64,000 nt of DNA from Hamadaea sp013361475. GTDB taxonomy: Bacteria > Actinomycetota > Actinomycetes > Mycobacteriales > Micromonosporaceae. The notes beneath the pieces were generated by a model, which saw nothing but the letters and a program-made list of their open reading frames with translations, did not search any database and was not told where the DNA came from. Location of the stretch: positions 218,049-282,048 of the forward strand of contig NZ_JBFAHM010000013.1 in the NCBI RefSeq assembly GCF_040654195.1, given 5' to 3'. Shown in pieces: positions 40,586 through 48,349 of this stretch. Every line of letters begins with the position of its first letter. Positions within the stretch are counted from its first letter, which is position 1. The position numbers were made by a program, and so were the translations under genes.

Positions 40586-41314
40586 TCAGCGCGCCGCCTC
40601 GACCACCACGGTCGTCCCCCACCGGCGGCGTACGCGCTCGGTCTGGTCGCGGCTGAACGTGCCCTGGACCACCACCGAGCAGCGAACTGCGTCGATGTAG
40701 GAGGTGTACGGGCCGAGCCCGGCGTCCTGCAGTTCGGCCTTGACCCCGCCGAGCTGGGCCAGGCTGTGGTCGCATCGCACGACCCGGTACGCCTGCTCCC
40801 CGGCGGCCGCCTCGATGCGCTCGTCCCAGGTCGCCTGGTCGGCGGTGGGACCCAAGGCCACCACGTACGCCTTCCGCGGGTCGCCGCCGTCCCAGCCCGC
40901 CCCGACGAACACGTCGGATCGGCTGGCGGCCAGGTCGGTGAGCGCCTTCGCGCCGGGATGCCCGTCGAACCCGCCGACGCTCGCCGGGTTCCCGGCGACC
41001 ACGAGGACGACGACGTCACCGGCGCCCAGCCCGGCGCCCGCCTTGGGTTCGCTGAGGACGACCGTCCCGGCCTCGACGAGGACCTCCGGGGCGTACCGGA
41101 CGACGGCGGCGAGCTTGCTCTCGGCCATCAGCTTGAGGGCGTACTGCGCCGGTTGTCCCTTCACGTCGGGGACGCGTACGCCGTCGGCCGGGGCGTCGGT
41201 CGGCCGGACCTGCGGCGCCGGCCCATTGGCCGCCTGTACGCCCGGCTCGGCGCAGCCACCGGCGGCCACCCCGACGGCGGCAACGAGTGCAGCGAACACG
41301 TATGACCGTCGCAT
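40586..41314 (-). CDS. PASTA domain lipoprotein
   Basis: A 242-residue predicted lipoprotein. It has a signal peptide, a lipobox ending GGC at Cys21, a Pro-rich linker, and one PASTA domain (about 46-108, starting VRVPDVKGQPAQYALKLM and ending GAGDVVVLVVAG). A C-terminal domain of unknown type follows (about 115-242, with two Cys). PASTA domains bind muropeptides or lipid II in kinases and PBPs. A free PASTA lipoprotein without kinase or PBP domain is unusual and could act as a sensor or modulator. Confidence 0.85.
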   Translation of the reverse strand: MRRSYVFAALVAAVGVAAGGCAEPGVQAANGPAPQVRPTDAPADGVRVPDVKGQPAQYALKLMAESKLAAVVRYAPEVLVEAGTVVLSEPKAGAGLGAGDVVVLVVAGNPASVGGFDGHPGAKALTDLAASRSDVFVGAGWDGGDPRKAYVVALGPTADQATWDERIEAAAGEQAYRVVRCDHSLAQLGGVKAELQDAGLGPYTSYIDAVRCSVVVQGTFSRDQTERVRRRWGTTVVVEAAR

Positions 41315-41345
41315 CGGCGGTGTCCCTTCCTCCGGGTCCGCTGGA

Positions 41346-41441
41346 TCAGGGTTGGACTCGCCGTGACCGTTCGGTGGGCGCGATGGGGAAGGTCAGGTGG
41401 ACGACGCCGTCCGCGTATTCGCGGGTGACCTGATCGCCCGC
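41346..41441 (-). CDS. C-terminal fragment of a gene cut by the assembly gap
   Basis: Reading left from the N-run, an open frame encodes the last 31 or so residues of a protein ending PTERSRRVQP. The core, REYADGVVHLTFPIAP, resembles the C-terminal strand pattern of Hsp20/alpha-crystallin proteins (DGVLTVTIP, then a basic end), but the fragment is too short to be sure. Its stop codon lies in a copy of the GCTGGATCAGGG repeat arm. Confidence 0.4.
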   Translation of the reverse strand, partial: AGDQVTREYADGVVHLTFPIAPTERSRRVQP

Positions 41442-41451
41442 NNNNNNNNNN
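41442..41451. other. Assembly gap (10 N)
   Basis: Ten undetermined bases, probably a scaffold join of unknown true size. Both sides carry arms of an inverted repeat (GCTGGATCAGGGTT at 41340-41353, its complement at 41503-41516), so a strong hairpin or repeat may have broken the assembly. Gene content here is unknown. Confidence 0.95.
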
Positions 41452-41462
41452 GAGCTGTTTTA

Positions 41463-41520
41463 GGGGTTCCGGTCTCTATTTTGGGGTAACTACACCCCCC
41501 GGAACCCTGATCCAGCGCCA
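41463..41520. repeat. Palindromic repeat related to the 51.3 kb hairpin
   Basis: GGGGTTCCGG and CCGGAACCC pair around a centre that includes TTTTGGGGTAAC, and the right arm continues as CTGATCCAGCGCCA. The element at 51344-51410 has the same right end (CCCTGATCCAGCGCC) and a similar centre (CTTGGGGCAAG). The left end is damaged or lost next to the gap. It lies just beyond the protease gene stop. Confidence 0.65.
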
Positions 41521-41533
41521 AAACCAAAAGCAG

Positions 41534-42850
41534 TTAGCTGGTGGCGATGTACACGTCGAGGGCGGCCTCGATCGAGTCGAACGATTCGGCGTACATGTAG
41601 GTCGAGGTGCTGTAGCGGCCGCCCGCGCCGCCGACGATCTGGCCGACGGCCGAGGCGGTGGTGCTTCCGTTACGGAGGTAGAGCGGCCCGCCCGAGTCGC
41701 CCGCCCGCACGATGGTGTCGCCGTTGCGGTAGAGCACGAGCAGCCCGGAGGTGCAGCCGATGCCGTCGCAGATCTGCCCGGTGACGCTGATGACGGTCAG
41801 GCTGCAGATCGCCGTGGTGACCATGCCGCTGGAGCAGATGCCGCTGCTGCCGCTCGTCACATACGTCCGTGAGGTGACCGTACGCGTACACGGCGAGCAG
41901 GGTTCGACGTGGATGACGTTGTCGTAGCTCTCGGCCGACGAGTAGACGCGGCGGGCGTCGGTCGCCGGGTACTCCCCTTGGATCGTGGCCTGCGCGACCC
42001 CGTAGTACTGCGTCGAGGAGTAGACCGAGTCGCCGGCGGCGAAGCAGTGCCCGGCGGTCGTCATGCCGACGATCGCGTTCGTGCTGCGGCTGCGGACCAT
42101 GAACCCGCTCGTGCAAGTGTTGGTCGCGGTGTTCGCGTTGTAGCCCTTGCGGATGCCCGCCCCGCCGAAGTGGGGCTCGCCGTCGTTGAGCCGCCCGGTG
42201 CGGCCGACCTGACCGAGCTCGACCACGCCCCGGTCGCCCAGCAGTGCGGCGAGCTTCTCGGCCGCCTTGGTCTGCGGAGTGTCCACCGTGACGTGGAACT
42301 TGGAGTCCACCGGGTCCAGGTGGAAGGCGTACGCGAACTTGCCTGTGCGCCACTCGGTGCCCGTCAGGATCGCGTACGCGTCGGCGATGGCGGCGGCGGA
42401 GAAGCACCCCGTCTGCACCCGCAGCGCGGGCGCGCCCTCCCCAAGGCGGGACTGCGCGTCAGCCAGGTGCTTTTCCAGTTCGGGCGTTCCGGCGTACTCG
42501 GGAGTGACGACAGCGACCAGCGACTGGCTGGAGTAGTCCGGAGCGAAGCCGATGAGCCCGCGTGTGACCTTCTTCGGGACCGGCGCGGAGCTGGGCACGT
42601 GCCCGAAGACCTGGTCCTCGACGCCGACGAGCGCGGCGGTGGCGCGCTGGCCCTGCTCCCCCGCGAGCCATTCCTGGTACGGATACACCCCGTCCTCGTC
42701 GGGGGTGGCCCCGCGCAGCGCGGCGGCGACGGCCGGGGTCCCTCCGGTGACCACACAGGACGCCGTGGCCGGCTCGGCGGCGGCGGGCAACGGCACGAGG
42801 GCCGCGACCAGGACGCCGACGGCCGTGACAGCGAGTGACCTCGTTCGCAT
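41534..42850 (-). CDS. Secreted trypsin-like (S1) serine protease with propeptide
   Basis: A 438-residue exported chymotrypsin-fold protease. It has a signal peptide (MRTRSLAVTAVGVLVAALV, cleavage near AAA), a propeptide of about 170 residues containing the DSKFHVTVDTP segment of alpha-lytic protease propeptides, and a protease domain. The triad is His in MTTAGHCF, Asp in ESYDNVIHV and Ser in AGDSGGPLY. Numerous Cys suggest disulfides. GGAGGG precedes the ATG by 8 bases. The frame is open upstream but without a better signal. Related Streptomyces enzymes are streptogrisin-like. Confidence 0.92.
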   Translation of the reverse strand: MRTRSLAVTAVGVLVAALVPLPAAAEPATASCVVTGGTPAVAAALRGATPDEDGVYPYQEWLAGEQGQRATAALVGVEDQVFGHVPSSAPVPKKVTRGLIGFAPDYSSQSLVAVVTPEYAGTPELEKHLADAQSRLGEGAPALRVQTGCFSAAAIADAYAILTGTEWRTGKFAYAFHLDPVDSKFHVTVDTPQTKAAEKLAALLGDRGVVELGQVGRTGRLNDGEPHFGGAGIRKGYNANTATNTCTSGFMVRSRSTNAIVGMTTAGHCFAAGDSVYSSTQYYGVAQATIQGEYPATDARRVYSSAESYDNVIHVEPCSPCTRTVTSRTYVTSGSSGICSSGMVTTAICSLTVISVTGQICDGIGCTSGLLVLYRNGDTIVRAGDSGGPLYLRNGSTTASAVGQIVGGAGGRYSTSTYMYAESFDSIEAALDVYIATS

Positions 42851-42963
42851 CTGTGTGCCCTCCCCGCGCTCGCCGTGCAACTTGCAACGCAAGGTAGTCG
42901 CGAGTGGACGTGGCGGGCAAGACCCATCCGTACCCACAGATGTCACGTTCCGGCCAAGATCGG

Positions 42964-45900
42964 CTACCGGAAGTCGCGTGAGGACGGTCTTGTCGCGGTC
43001 GGAAGATGCTCCAGCCGTTCCGCGGACAGATTGACGACACCGCTCGCGATCTCCAGCCGCCCCCGGATGATCAGGGCGCCGCTGGTGCGGGCGACCCGGC
43101 GATGCCGCACCCACAGGCCGGGCGAGCAGACCACGTTGAGCATGCCGGTCTCGTCCTCCAGGCTGAGGAAGGTCACGCCACCGGCGGTGCCGGGCCGCTG
43201 GCGATGCGTGACCAGCCCGCCGACCAGCACCCGGGTGCCGTCGGGCGCCCGGCTCAGCTGCGCGATCGGGATGGCGCCCCGCTCGTTCAGCAGCGCGCGG
43301 ACCAGCCGGATCGGGTGGTCGTCCGGGCTCATCCCGGTCGCCCACACGTCCGCGACCAGCTTGTCCACGTCGTCCATCCCGGGCAGCGTGGGCGCGTCCA
43401 GGCCCGCGATGGTGCCCGGCAGGCGGTCCGGCCGCTCCTGCGCGGCGGCCCCTGCGGCCCACAACGCCGCCCGCCGGTCCAGGCCGAACGGGGCGAAGGC
43501 GTCCGCGGTGGCCAGGGCCTCCAGGTGCGCGGTGGTCAGTTCCGCGCGCCGGGCCAGGTCCGCCAGGTCGCGATAAGGGCCGCCGCGCTCCCGTTCCGCC
43601 ACGATGCGCTCGGCCACCGCGTCCCCGAGGGTACGCACAGCGCCGAGCCCGAGCCGGACAGCGGGGCCGCCCAGTCCCCAGCGGGACGGCGGCTCACCGG
43701 CGACCGACCCCCAGCGGGTGGCGCCCTCGCTCTCCAAGGTGGCCTTCGCTCCGCTCCGGTTGATGTCCGGGCGGCGTACCTCGACTCCGTGGCGCCGGGC
43801 GTCGTCGGTCAGCGACTGCGGCGAGTAGAACCCCATCGGCTGCGCGTTGAGCAGCGCGGCGAGGAAGGCGGCCGGGTGATACCGCTTGAGCCAGGAACTC
43901 GCGTAGACCAGGTACGCGAAGCTCATCGCGTGGCTCTCCGGGAAGCCGTAGGACGCGAACGCCTCCAGCTTGCCGTAGATGTCGTCGGCGACCGGGCCGG
44001 TGATGCCGTTGGCCGCCATTCCGGCGTAGAGCCGATCGCGCAGCCGGGCCATCTTCTCGACCGACCGTTTCGCCCCCATCGCCCGGCGGAGCTGGTCGGA
44101 CTCGCTCGGGGAGAACCCGGCGACGTCGATGGCCAGTTGCATCATCTGCTCCTGGAACAGCGGTACGCCGAGCGTCTTCTCCAACGCGTTGCGCATCAAC
44201 GGATGCGGGTAGGTCGGCTCCTCCAGCCCGTTCTTGCGCCGGATGAACGGATGCACCGAGCCCCCCTGGATGGGGCCGGGCCGGATCAGCGCGACCTCCA
44301 CCACCAGGTCGTAGAACACACGCGGCTTCAGGCGCGGCAACGTGGACATCTGCGCCCGGCTCTCCACCTGGAACACGCCCACCGAGTCGGCCCGGCAGAG
44401 CATGTCGTAGACCTCCGGGTCGTCCATCGGCATGTTCGCGAGGTCCATCTCCTCCTCGATGAATTCGAAGGCGTACCGCAACGCCGAGAGCATGCCCAGC
44501 CCGAGCAGGTCGAACTTGACCAGGCCGATCGCGGCGCAGTCGTCCTTGTCCCACTGAAGCACGGTCCGGCCGGGCATCCGCGCCCACTCCACCGGGCACA
44601 CCTCGATCACCGGCCGGTCGCAGATCACCATGCCGCCGGAGTGGATGCCCAGGTGCCGCGGGAAGCCCATCACCTGGTTGGCGAACTCGACCACATGCTC
44701 CGGGATGCCCTCGTTCCGGCCGTCCTGGGCGTCGATCCCCGACCACCGGTCCAGCTGCTTGGACCAGGCGTCCTGCTGGCCCGGGGAGAAGCCGAAGGCG
44801 CGGGCCATGTCGCGGACCGCCGACCGGGGCCGGTAGGAGATGACGTTGGCGACCTGGGCCGCGTGCCGCCGCCCGTACTTCTCATAGACGTACTGGATGA
44901 CCTTCTCGCGCTGGTCGGACTCGATGTCGACGTCGATGTCGGGCGGGCCGTCGCGCTCCTCGGCGAGGAACCGCTCGAAGAGCAGGCGCTCCTTGACGGC
45001 GTCCACATTGGTGATCCAGAGCGCGTAGCAGACCGCGCTGTTGGCCGCCGAGCCCCGGCCCTGGCAGTAGATCTTGTTTTCTTTGCAGAACTTCACGATG
45101 TCGTAGACGATCAGGAAGTACCCCGGATAGCTGAGCTTGGCGATCAGCGCCAGCTCGTGCTCGATCTGGGCGTACGCCTCGGGATGGTTGGTCCCGTATC
45201 GGGCCGCCGCCCCTTCGTAGACGAGTTCACGCAGGTAGGAGTTCTCGTCGTGGCCCGGCGGCACCGGATAGGGCGGCAGGTTCGGCGCCACCAGCTGCAG
45301 GTCGAAGGCCAGCTCCTCGCCCAGCCGGGCGGCGTTGGCGACCACTCCCGGGAAGTACGCGAACCGCGCCGCCATCTCCTCCCCCGAACGCAGGTACGCC
45401 GTCCCCGCCGCGGGCAGCCACGGGTCGATCTCGTCGAGGGACCGCCGGGCCCGGACCGCGGCCAGCGTCGTCGCCAGCCGCCGGCGCCCCGGCACGTGAT
45501 AGTGCACGTTGTTGGTGGCGACGGCGGTCAGCTTCTTCTCCCGGGCCAGGTCGTACAGCGCCTCGTTGCGGTCGACGTCCAGCGGATCGCCGTGATCGAT
45601 GAGCTCGACGATCACGTTGTCCCGCCCGAACAGGCTGATGAGCCGGTCCAGCTCCTTCTGCGCGGCCGTTTCGCCTTGCTCGACGAGGGCCCGGGGAACG
45701 TGGCCCTTCCGGCAGCCGGTCAGCACGACGGCGTGATCTTTGACGGCGGCGGCGATCTGCTCGATGTCGTACTTCGGGCGGCCCTTCTCGCCCCCGGCCA
45801 GCTGCGCCTCCGCGATCGCGGCGGACAGTCGCGCGTACCCGTGCTGGCCGCGGGCGAGCAGCAGCAGATGGCGGCCGGCCGGATCCGGCTCCCCCGCCTG

Positions 45901-46317
45901 GGCGCCCGGCAACTCCAGGCTCAACTCCGAGCCGAAGACCGTGGGCAGCCCCCAGTCCCGGGCCTCCTCCGAGAACCGCACCACGCCCGGCATCCCGTCG
46001 TGATCGGTCACCGCCAACCCGGTCAACCCCAGACGGACGGCCTCCCGGACCAGCTCCTCCGGATGACTGGCCCCGTCGAGGAAACTGAAGTTCGTGTGGC
46101 AGTGCAGTTCGGCGTACGCGACCTCGGCCGCCTTGTCCCGCCGGATCAGCGGCGGCGCCGCCGGCCGCTCGCGCTTGCGGCTCTGCGGGCCGATCTCGTC
46201 CTCGGCCAGCGGGTCGACCACCCGGCCTTGCCCCTCGGCCTTTTCCGCGCCGGGGCCGGACAGCCGCCGTTCCAGCTCCTTCCAGGGCAGCGCCTCACCA
46301 CCGTTGAACCTGCTCAC
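42964..46317 (-). CDS. dnaE2: Error-prone DNA polymerase DnaE2
   Basis: DnaE2 is the C-family polymerase of the ImuA/ImuB/DnaE2 SOS mutasome. The 1117-residue protein has an N-terminal PHP domain (ELHCHTNFSFLDGASHPEEL) and the polymerase core with PDIDVDIESDQR and ARMPGRTVLQWDKDDCAAIGL. Helix-hairpin-helix and OB-fold parts lie near the C-terminus. It ends shortly after the OB region, as DnaE2 proteins do. The GTG start lies 7 bases after a TACAGT -10 that overlaps a degenerate LexA box, so a separate leaderless SOS transcript is possible. Confidence 0.95.
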   Translation of the reverse strand: MSRFNGGEALPWKELERRLSGPGAEKAEGQGRVVDPLAEDEIGPQSRKRERPAAPPLIRRDKAAEVAYAELHCHTNFSFLDGASHPEELVREAVRLGLTGLAVTDHDGMPGVVRFSEEARDWGLPTVFGSELSLELPGAQAGEPDPAGRHLLLLARGQHGYARLSAAIAEAQLAGGEKGRPKYDIEQIAAAVKDHAVVLTGCRKGHVPRALVEQGETAAQKELDRLISLFGRDNVIVELIDHGDPLDVDRNEALYDLAREKKLTAVATNNVHYHVPGRRRLATTLAAVRARRSLDEIDPWLPAAGTAYLRSGEEMAARFAYFPGVVANAARLGEELAFDLQLVAPNLPPYPVPPGHDENSYLRELVYEGAAARYGTNHPEAYAQIEHELALIAKLSYPGYFLIVYDIVKFCKENKIYCQGRGSAANSAVCYALWITNVDAVKERLLFERFLAEERDGPPDIDVDIESDQREKVIQYVYEKYGRRHAAQVANVISYRPRSAVRDMARAFGFSPGQQDAWSKQLDRWSGIDAQDGRNEGIPEHVVEFANQVMGFPRHLGIHSGGMVICDRPVIEVCPVEWARMPGRTVLQWDKDDCAAIGLVKFDLLGLGMLSALRYAFEFIEEEMDLANMPMDDPEVYDMLCRADSVGVFQVESRAQMSTLPRLKPRVFYDLVVEVALIRPGPIQGGSVHPFIRRKNGLEEPTYPHPLMRNALEKTLGVPLFQEQMMQLAIDVAGFSPSESDQLRRAMGAKRSVEKMARLRDRLYAGMAANGITGPVADDIYGKLEAFASYGFPESHAMSFAYLVYASSWLKRYHPAAFLAALLNAQPMGFYSPQSLTDDARRHGVEVRRPDINRSGAKATLESEGATRWGSVAGEPPSRWGLGGPAVRLGLGAVRTLGDAVAERIVAERERGGPYRDLADLARRAELTTAHLEALATADAFAPFGLDRRAALWAAGAAAQERPDRLPGTIAGLDAPTLPGMDDVDKLVADVWATGMSPDDHPIRLVRALLNERGAIPIAQLSRAPDGTRVLVGGLVTHRQRPGTAGGVTFLSLEDETGMLNVVCSPGLWVRHRRVARTSGALIIRGRLEIASGVVNLSAERLEHLPTATRPSSRDFR

Positions 46318-46318
46318 C

Positions 46319-46332
46319 CGAACAACTGTACT
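46319..46332. promoter_or_regulatory. Degenerate LexA box and -10 at the dnaE2 start
   Basis: CGAACAACTGTACT keeps eight of ten key positions of the actinobacterial LexA box (CGAAC, four bases, GTTCG). It overlaps the minus-strand -10 TACAGT (46325-46330), which ends 7 bases before the dnaE2 GTG. LexA bound here would block this promoter. It is weaker than the paired boxes at 50.16-50.19 kb. Confidence 0.45.
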
Positions 46333-46360
46333 AACCCCCCAGCCGCTCTCCCCCCTTTTT

Positions 46361-46445
46361 CCGCGCGATCATGAACTAACGGGCATGATCGACCGGCGTG
46401 TCGTGTCCGTAGCGCCCTGATCGACTCCCCAACTCAATGATCAAT
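46361..46445 (-). repeat. GATCATGA-type dispersed repeat upstream of dnaE2
   Basis: Read toward dnaE2 (minus strand) it contains GAGTCGATCAGGG, CGGACACGACACGCCGGTCG and GTTCATGATCGCGCGG, the same ordered blocks as in ftsI (17.1 kb) and before mptA (56.5 kb). It ends about 40 bases before the dnaE2 start, and the sequence after it is purine-rich, as in the other copies. Confidence 0.75.
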
Positions 46446-46451
46446 TCGCCT

Positions 46452-46497
46452 TGTCGGAAGGTCAGAAGGGGAACTGTCGGAAGGTCAGAAGGGGAAC
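46452..46497. repeat. 23-bp tandem duplication at a gene end
   Basis: Two identical 23-base units (46452-46474 and 46475-46497, beginning TGTCGGAAGGTCAGAAGGGG) duplicate the 3' end of the small membrane protein gene, including its stop codon region. It is one of several short tandem duplications around the mutasome genes. Confidence 0.9.
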
Positions 46498-46685
46498 ACG
46501 AACAACGACCAGAGGTAGTCGACGACCAGCCCGCCGATGCCCAGCGCCAGCCCGGCCGCGAGAACGCGCGGGTGAGCCAGCAGCCGTACCGTGCCGCTGT
46601 CCTTGCCCCGCGCCCGAAGTGCCACGGCGACGACGTACGCCACGCACGCCGCCGCCCCGATCGTGAACAGAATCCGGAACACCAT
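46485..46685 (-). CDS. Small two-segment membrane protein between imuB and dnaE2
   Basis: A 66-residue protein beginning MVFRILFTIG, with hydrophobic segments at about 3-22 and 40-60 and a short basic loop (RARGKDSG) between. No family is recognised. The start is uncertain because nearby GTG codons are also possible and no clear ribosome binding site is seen. It lies between imuB and dnaE2 on the same strand, but a long inverted repeat separates it from imuB, so co-expression is not assured. Confidence 0.5.
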   Translation of the reverse strand: MVFRILFTIGAAACVAYVVAVALRARGKDSGTVRLLAHPRVLAAGLALGIGGLVVDYLWSLFVFPF

Positions 46686-46747
46686 CACCACGGCCACACA
46701 GCATGCCCGTCGATGGCCGTCCGCGCAGCCCCGTCCGCCCGCCCGCG

Positions 46748-46820
46748 TGATCATCGCGTCAGCCATGTCGTTTCGCACGGCGAAATGTCCCTTGAAACCG
46801 CATGGCTGACGCAATGATCA
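46748..46820. other. Long inverted repeat after imuB
   Basis: Arms 46748-46767 and 46801-46820 (TGATCAT, one variable base, GCGTCAGCCATG) match at 19 of 20 positions. The 33-base centre holds a smaller hairpin TTTCGC/GCGAAA. It starts 2 bases beyond the imuB stop. It could be a terminator for imuB or a MITE-like palindromic unit; it lacks a T-tract. Confidence 0.75.
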
Positions 46821-46822
46821 TG

Positions 46823-48349
46823 TCAGTCGAAGACGACGGCGGCGTACCACTCGCCACCCCGCAGCGTGACCACCACCGCCCGGTCGTCGAGCAGGACTTG
46901 GAGCCGGGCCGACCGTTCGGCGACCCGCCCGTCCCACCAGTGGTCGTCGAGCGGCCAGGGTCCGTTCCAGCCCACGACCGGGACGGGCGCACCGTCGAGG
47001 ACCAGGGTGGCGGGCGGCGCGCTCATCCGCAGCCGCCCGTCGATCGTCACCGGTTCGCCGTGCTCGTCGAGGAGGCGTACCGGTCGTTGGGGGCCGGCCA
47101 GCAGCGCCCCGGACGGCGCGGGCGTACGCCCCGGCCAGGGCCGGTCGTCGGCAGGCGGTCGTTCGTCACCCCAGGGGATCAGCCCCCAGGGGATCAGCCG
47201 TCCGTATTGCCGGCCGCCGAGGGACGGGGTGAGCACCGCGTCGGGGCCGAGCAGGCCCTGCACCCGGGTGGCGGCCCGGTTCGCCCGTTCCCGGTCCGGT
47301 CCGGTCTCGCCCCACAGCCCCGGCTGCAACCCCACCTGCCGCAGCACGCCGTCCGGCGTCAGCGTCAGCCGCAACACCCCACCGGTCGGCCGTTCCGGGC
47401 GGAGCAGCCAGCCTTCCAACTGCCACCGGACCCGGTCGGCGATGCCCGCGGCGGTCAGGACGCCGTCGTGCCGCCAGATCCGGTGCAGTTCCTCGCCGTG
47501 GACGGTCACCGCGTCGATGGCCAGCCGGGTGCAGGCCATCCCGTACGCGGCCAGCCGTTCGTGCAGCCGTTCGGCGAGGGACCGGGCGGCGAAGGCGGCC
47601 ACGTCGACCCGGTCGACCGGTTCTTCGAACTCCTCGCCGACCGCCAGGTCGGGCGGGGCGCTGCGGATCGCCAGCGGCCGGGTGTCGAGTCCGGCCGCGA
47701 GCTTGTGCGCGACGGCGGCGTCGAGGCCGAACCGGGCCAGCACGTCCGACGGCGGAAGGGCGGCGTACGCCCCCAGGGTGTGCACGCCGAGGCGACGCAG
47801 GAGGTCGACGAGTTTGGGCCGGTCCAGCAGGTCGATCGGCAGCCCCGCCAGGTACGCCGCGGTCTGCCCGGCCGGGACGAGGCGACCGGCCCGCGCGGCG
47901 ATCCCGGCGGCGAACACGCCTTCGGCCATGCCGATCTGGGCTTCGACGCCGCAGGCCTGGGCGATGTGCTCGACGACCTGTTCGGCGGCGATCTCCTCCC
48001 CGCCGAAGTAACGGGCCGGACCGCGTACGGCGAATGCGCACGTCCCGGGGCGGAGCGCGGCGACTCCGGCGACGACTTCCTCGGCGGCGGCGATCACCGG
48101 TTCGAAGGCGCGCGCGTCGCGTCCGGGGTCGTCGTCGACCACCACCGACCGGGGTGAGGTGCTCTGCGCCTCCCGTTTACGCATCCCCCGGCGTACGCCG
48201 TCGGCCCGGGCCGCCGCCGAGCAGGCCTGGACCCGGTTGTTCTGCAGGACGATGACGGGTCCCGCCGCGTCGACTCCGTCGATGATCTCGGCGGCGATCA
48301 CCGGCCAGTCGGGACACCACACCACCGCCGTACGCCCGGCGTCAGCCAC
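46823..48349 (-). CDS. imuB: ImuB, Y-family polymerase-like mutasome adaptor
   Basis: ImuB is an inactive Y-family relative that links DnaE2 to the sliding clamp. The 508-residue protein has the Y-family fold (VVWCPDWPVIAAE at the start, GVRRGMRKREAQ, LRRLGVHTLGAYAALP) but lacks the acidic catalytic residues of DinB: CPDWP replaces DMDAFF, and no SVDEA motif occurs. The C-terminal part (after about 350) is the ImuB-specific region. A 15-bp tandem duplication gives LIPWG twice (about residues 384-393). The start overlaps the imuA-prime stop by 8 bases. Confidence 0.9.
   Translation of the reverse strand: MADAGRTAVVWCPDWPVIAAEIIDGVDAAGPVIVLQNNRVQACSAAARADGVRRGMRKREAQSTSPRSVVVDDDPGRDARAFEPVIAAAEEVVAGVAALRPGTCAFAVRGPARYFGGEEIAAEQVVEHIAQACGVEAQIGMAEGVFAAGIAARAGRLVPAGQTAAYLAGLPIDLLDRPKLVDLLRRLGVHTLGAYAALPPSDVLARFGLDAAVAHKLAAGLDTRPLAIRSAPPDLAVGEEFEEPVDRVDVAAFAARSLAERLHERLAAYGMACTRLAIDAVTVHGEELHRIWRHDGVLTAAGIADRVRWQLEGWLLRPERPTGGVLRLTLTPDGVLRQVGLQPGLWGETGPDRERANRAATRVQGLLGPDAVLTPSLGGRQYGRLIPWGLIPWGDERPPADDRPWPGRTPAPSGALLAGPQRPVRLLDEHGEPVTIDGRLRMSAPPATLVLDGAPVPVVGWNGPWPLDDHWWDGRVAERSARLQVLLDDRAVVVTLRGGEWYAAVVFD
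47169..47198. repeat. 15-bp tandem duplication inside imuB
   Basis: Two identical 15-base units (47169-47183, 47184-47198; CCCCAGGGGATCAGC) add five residues in frame, so the protein reads LIPWGLIPWG. It is a recent slippage or duplication event. Confidence 0.9.

Noticed and set aside
41346..41441. Firm call of an Hsp20 gene fragment
   Set aside because: Only about 31 residues are available before the gap; the resemblance is suggestive but not decisive.
43006..46374. A 1122-codon open frame on the plus strand opposite dnaE2
   Set aside because: It is the antisense shadow of a GC-rich gene: composition is Arg/Asp/Val-rich without domains, and dnaE2 on the other strand has all family motifs.
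46823..48349. Active DNA polymerase IV
   Set aside because: The protein lacks the DMDAFF and SVDEA catalytic motifs and lies in an imuA-prime/dnaE2 context, so it is ImuB.
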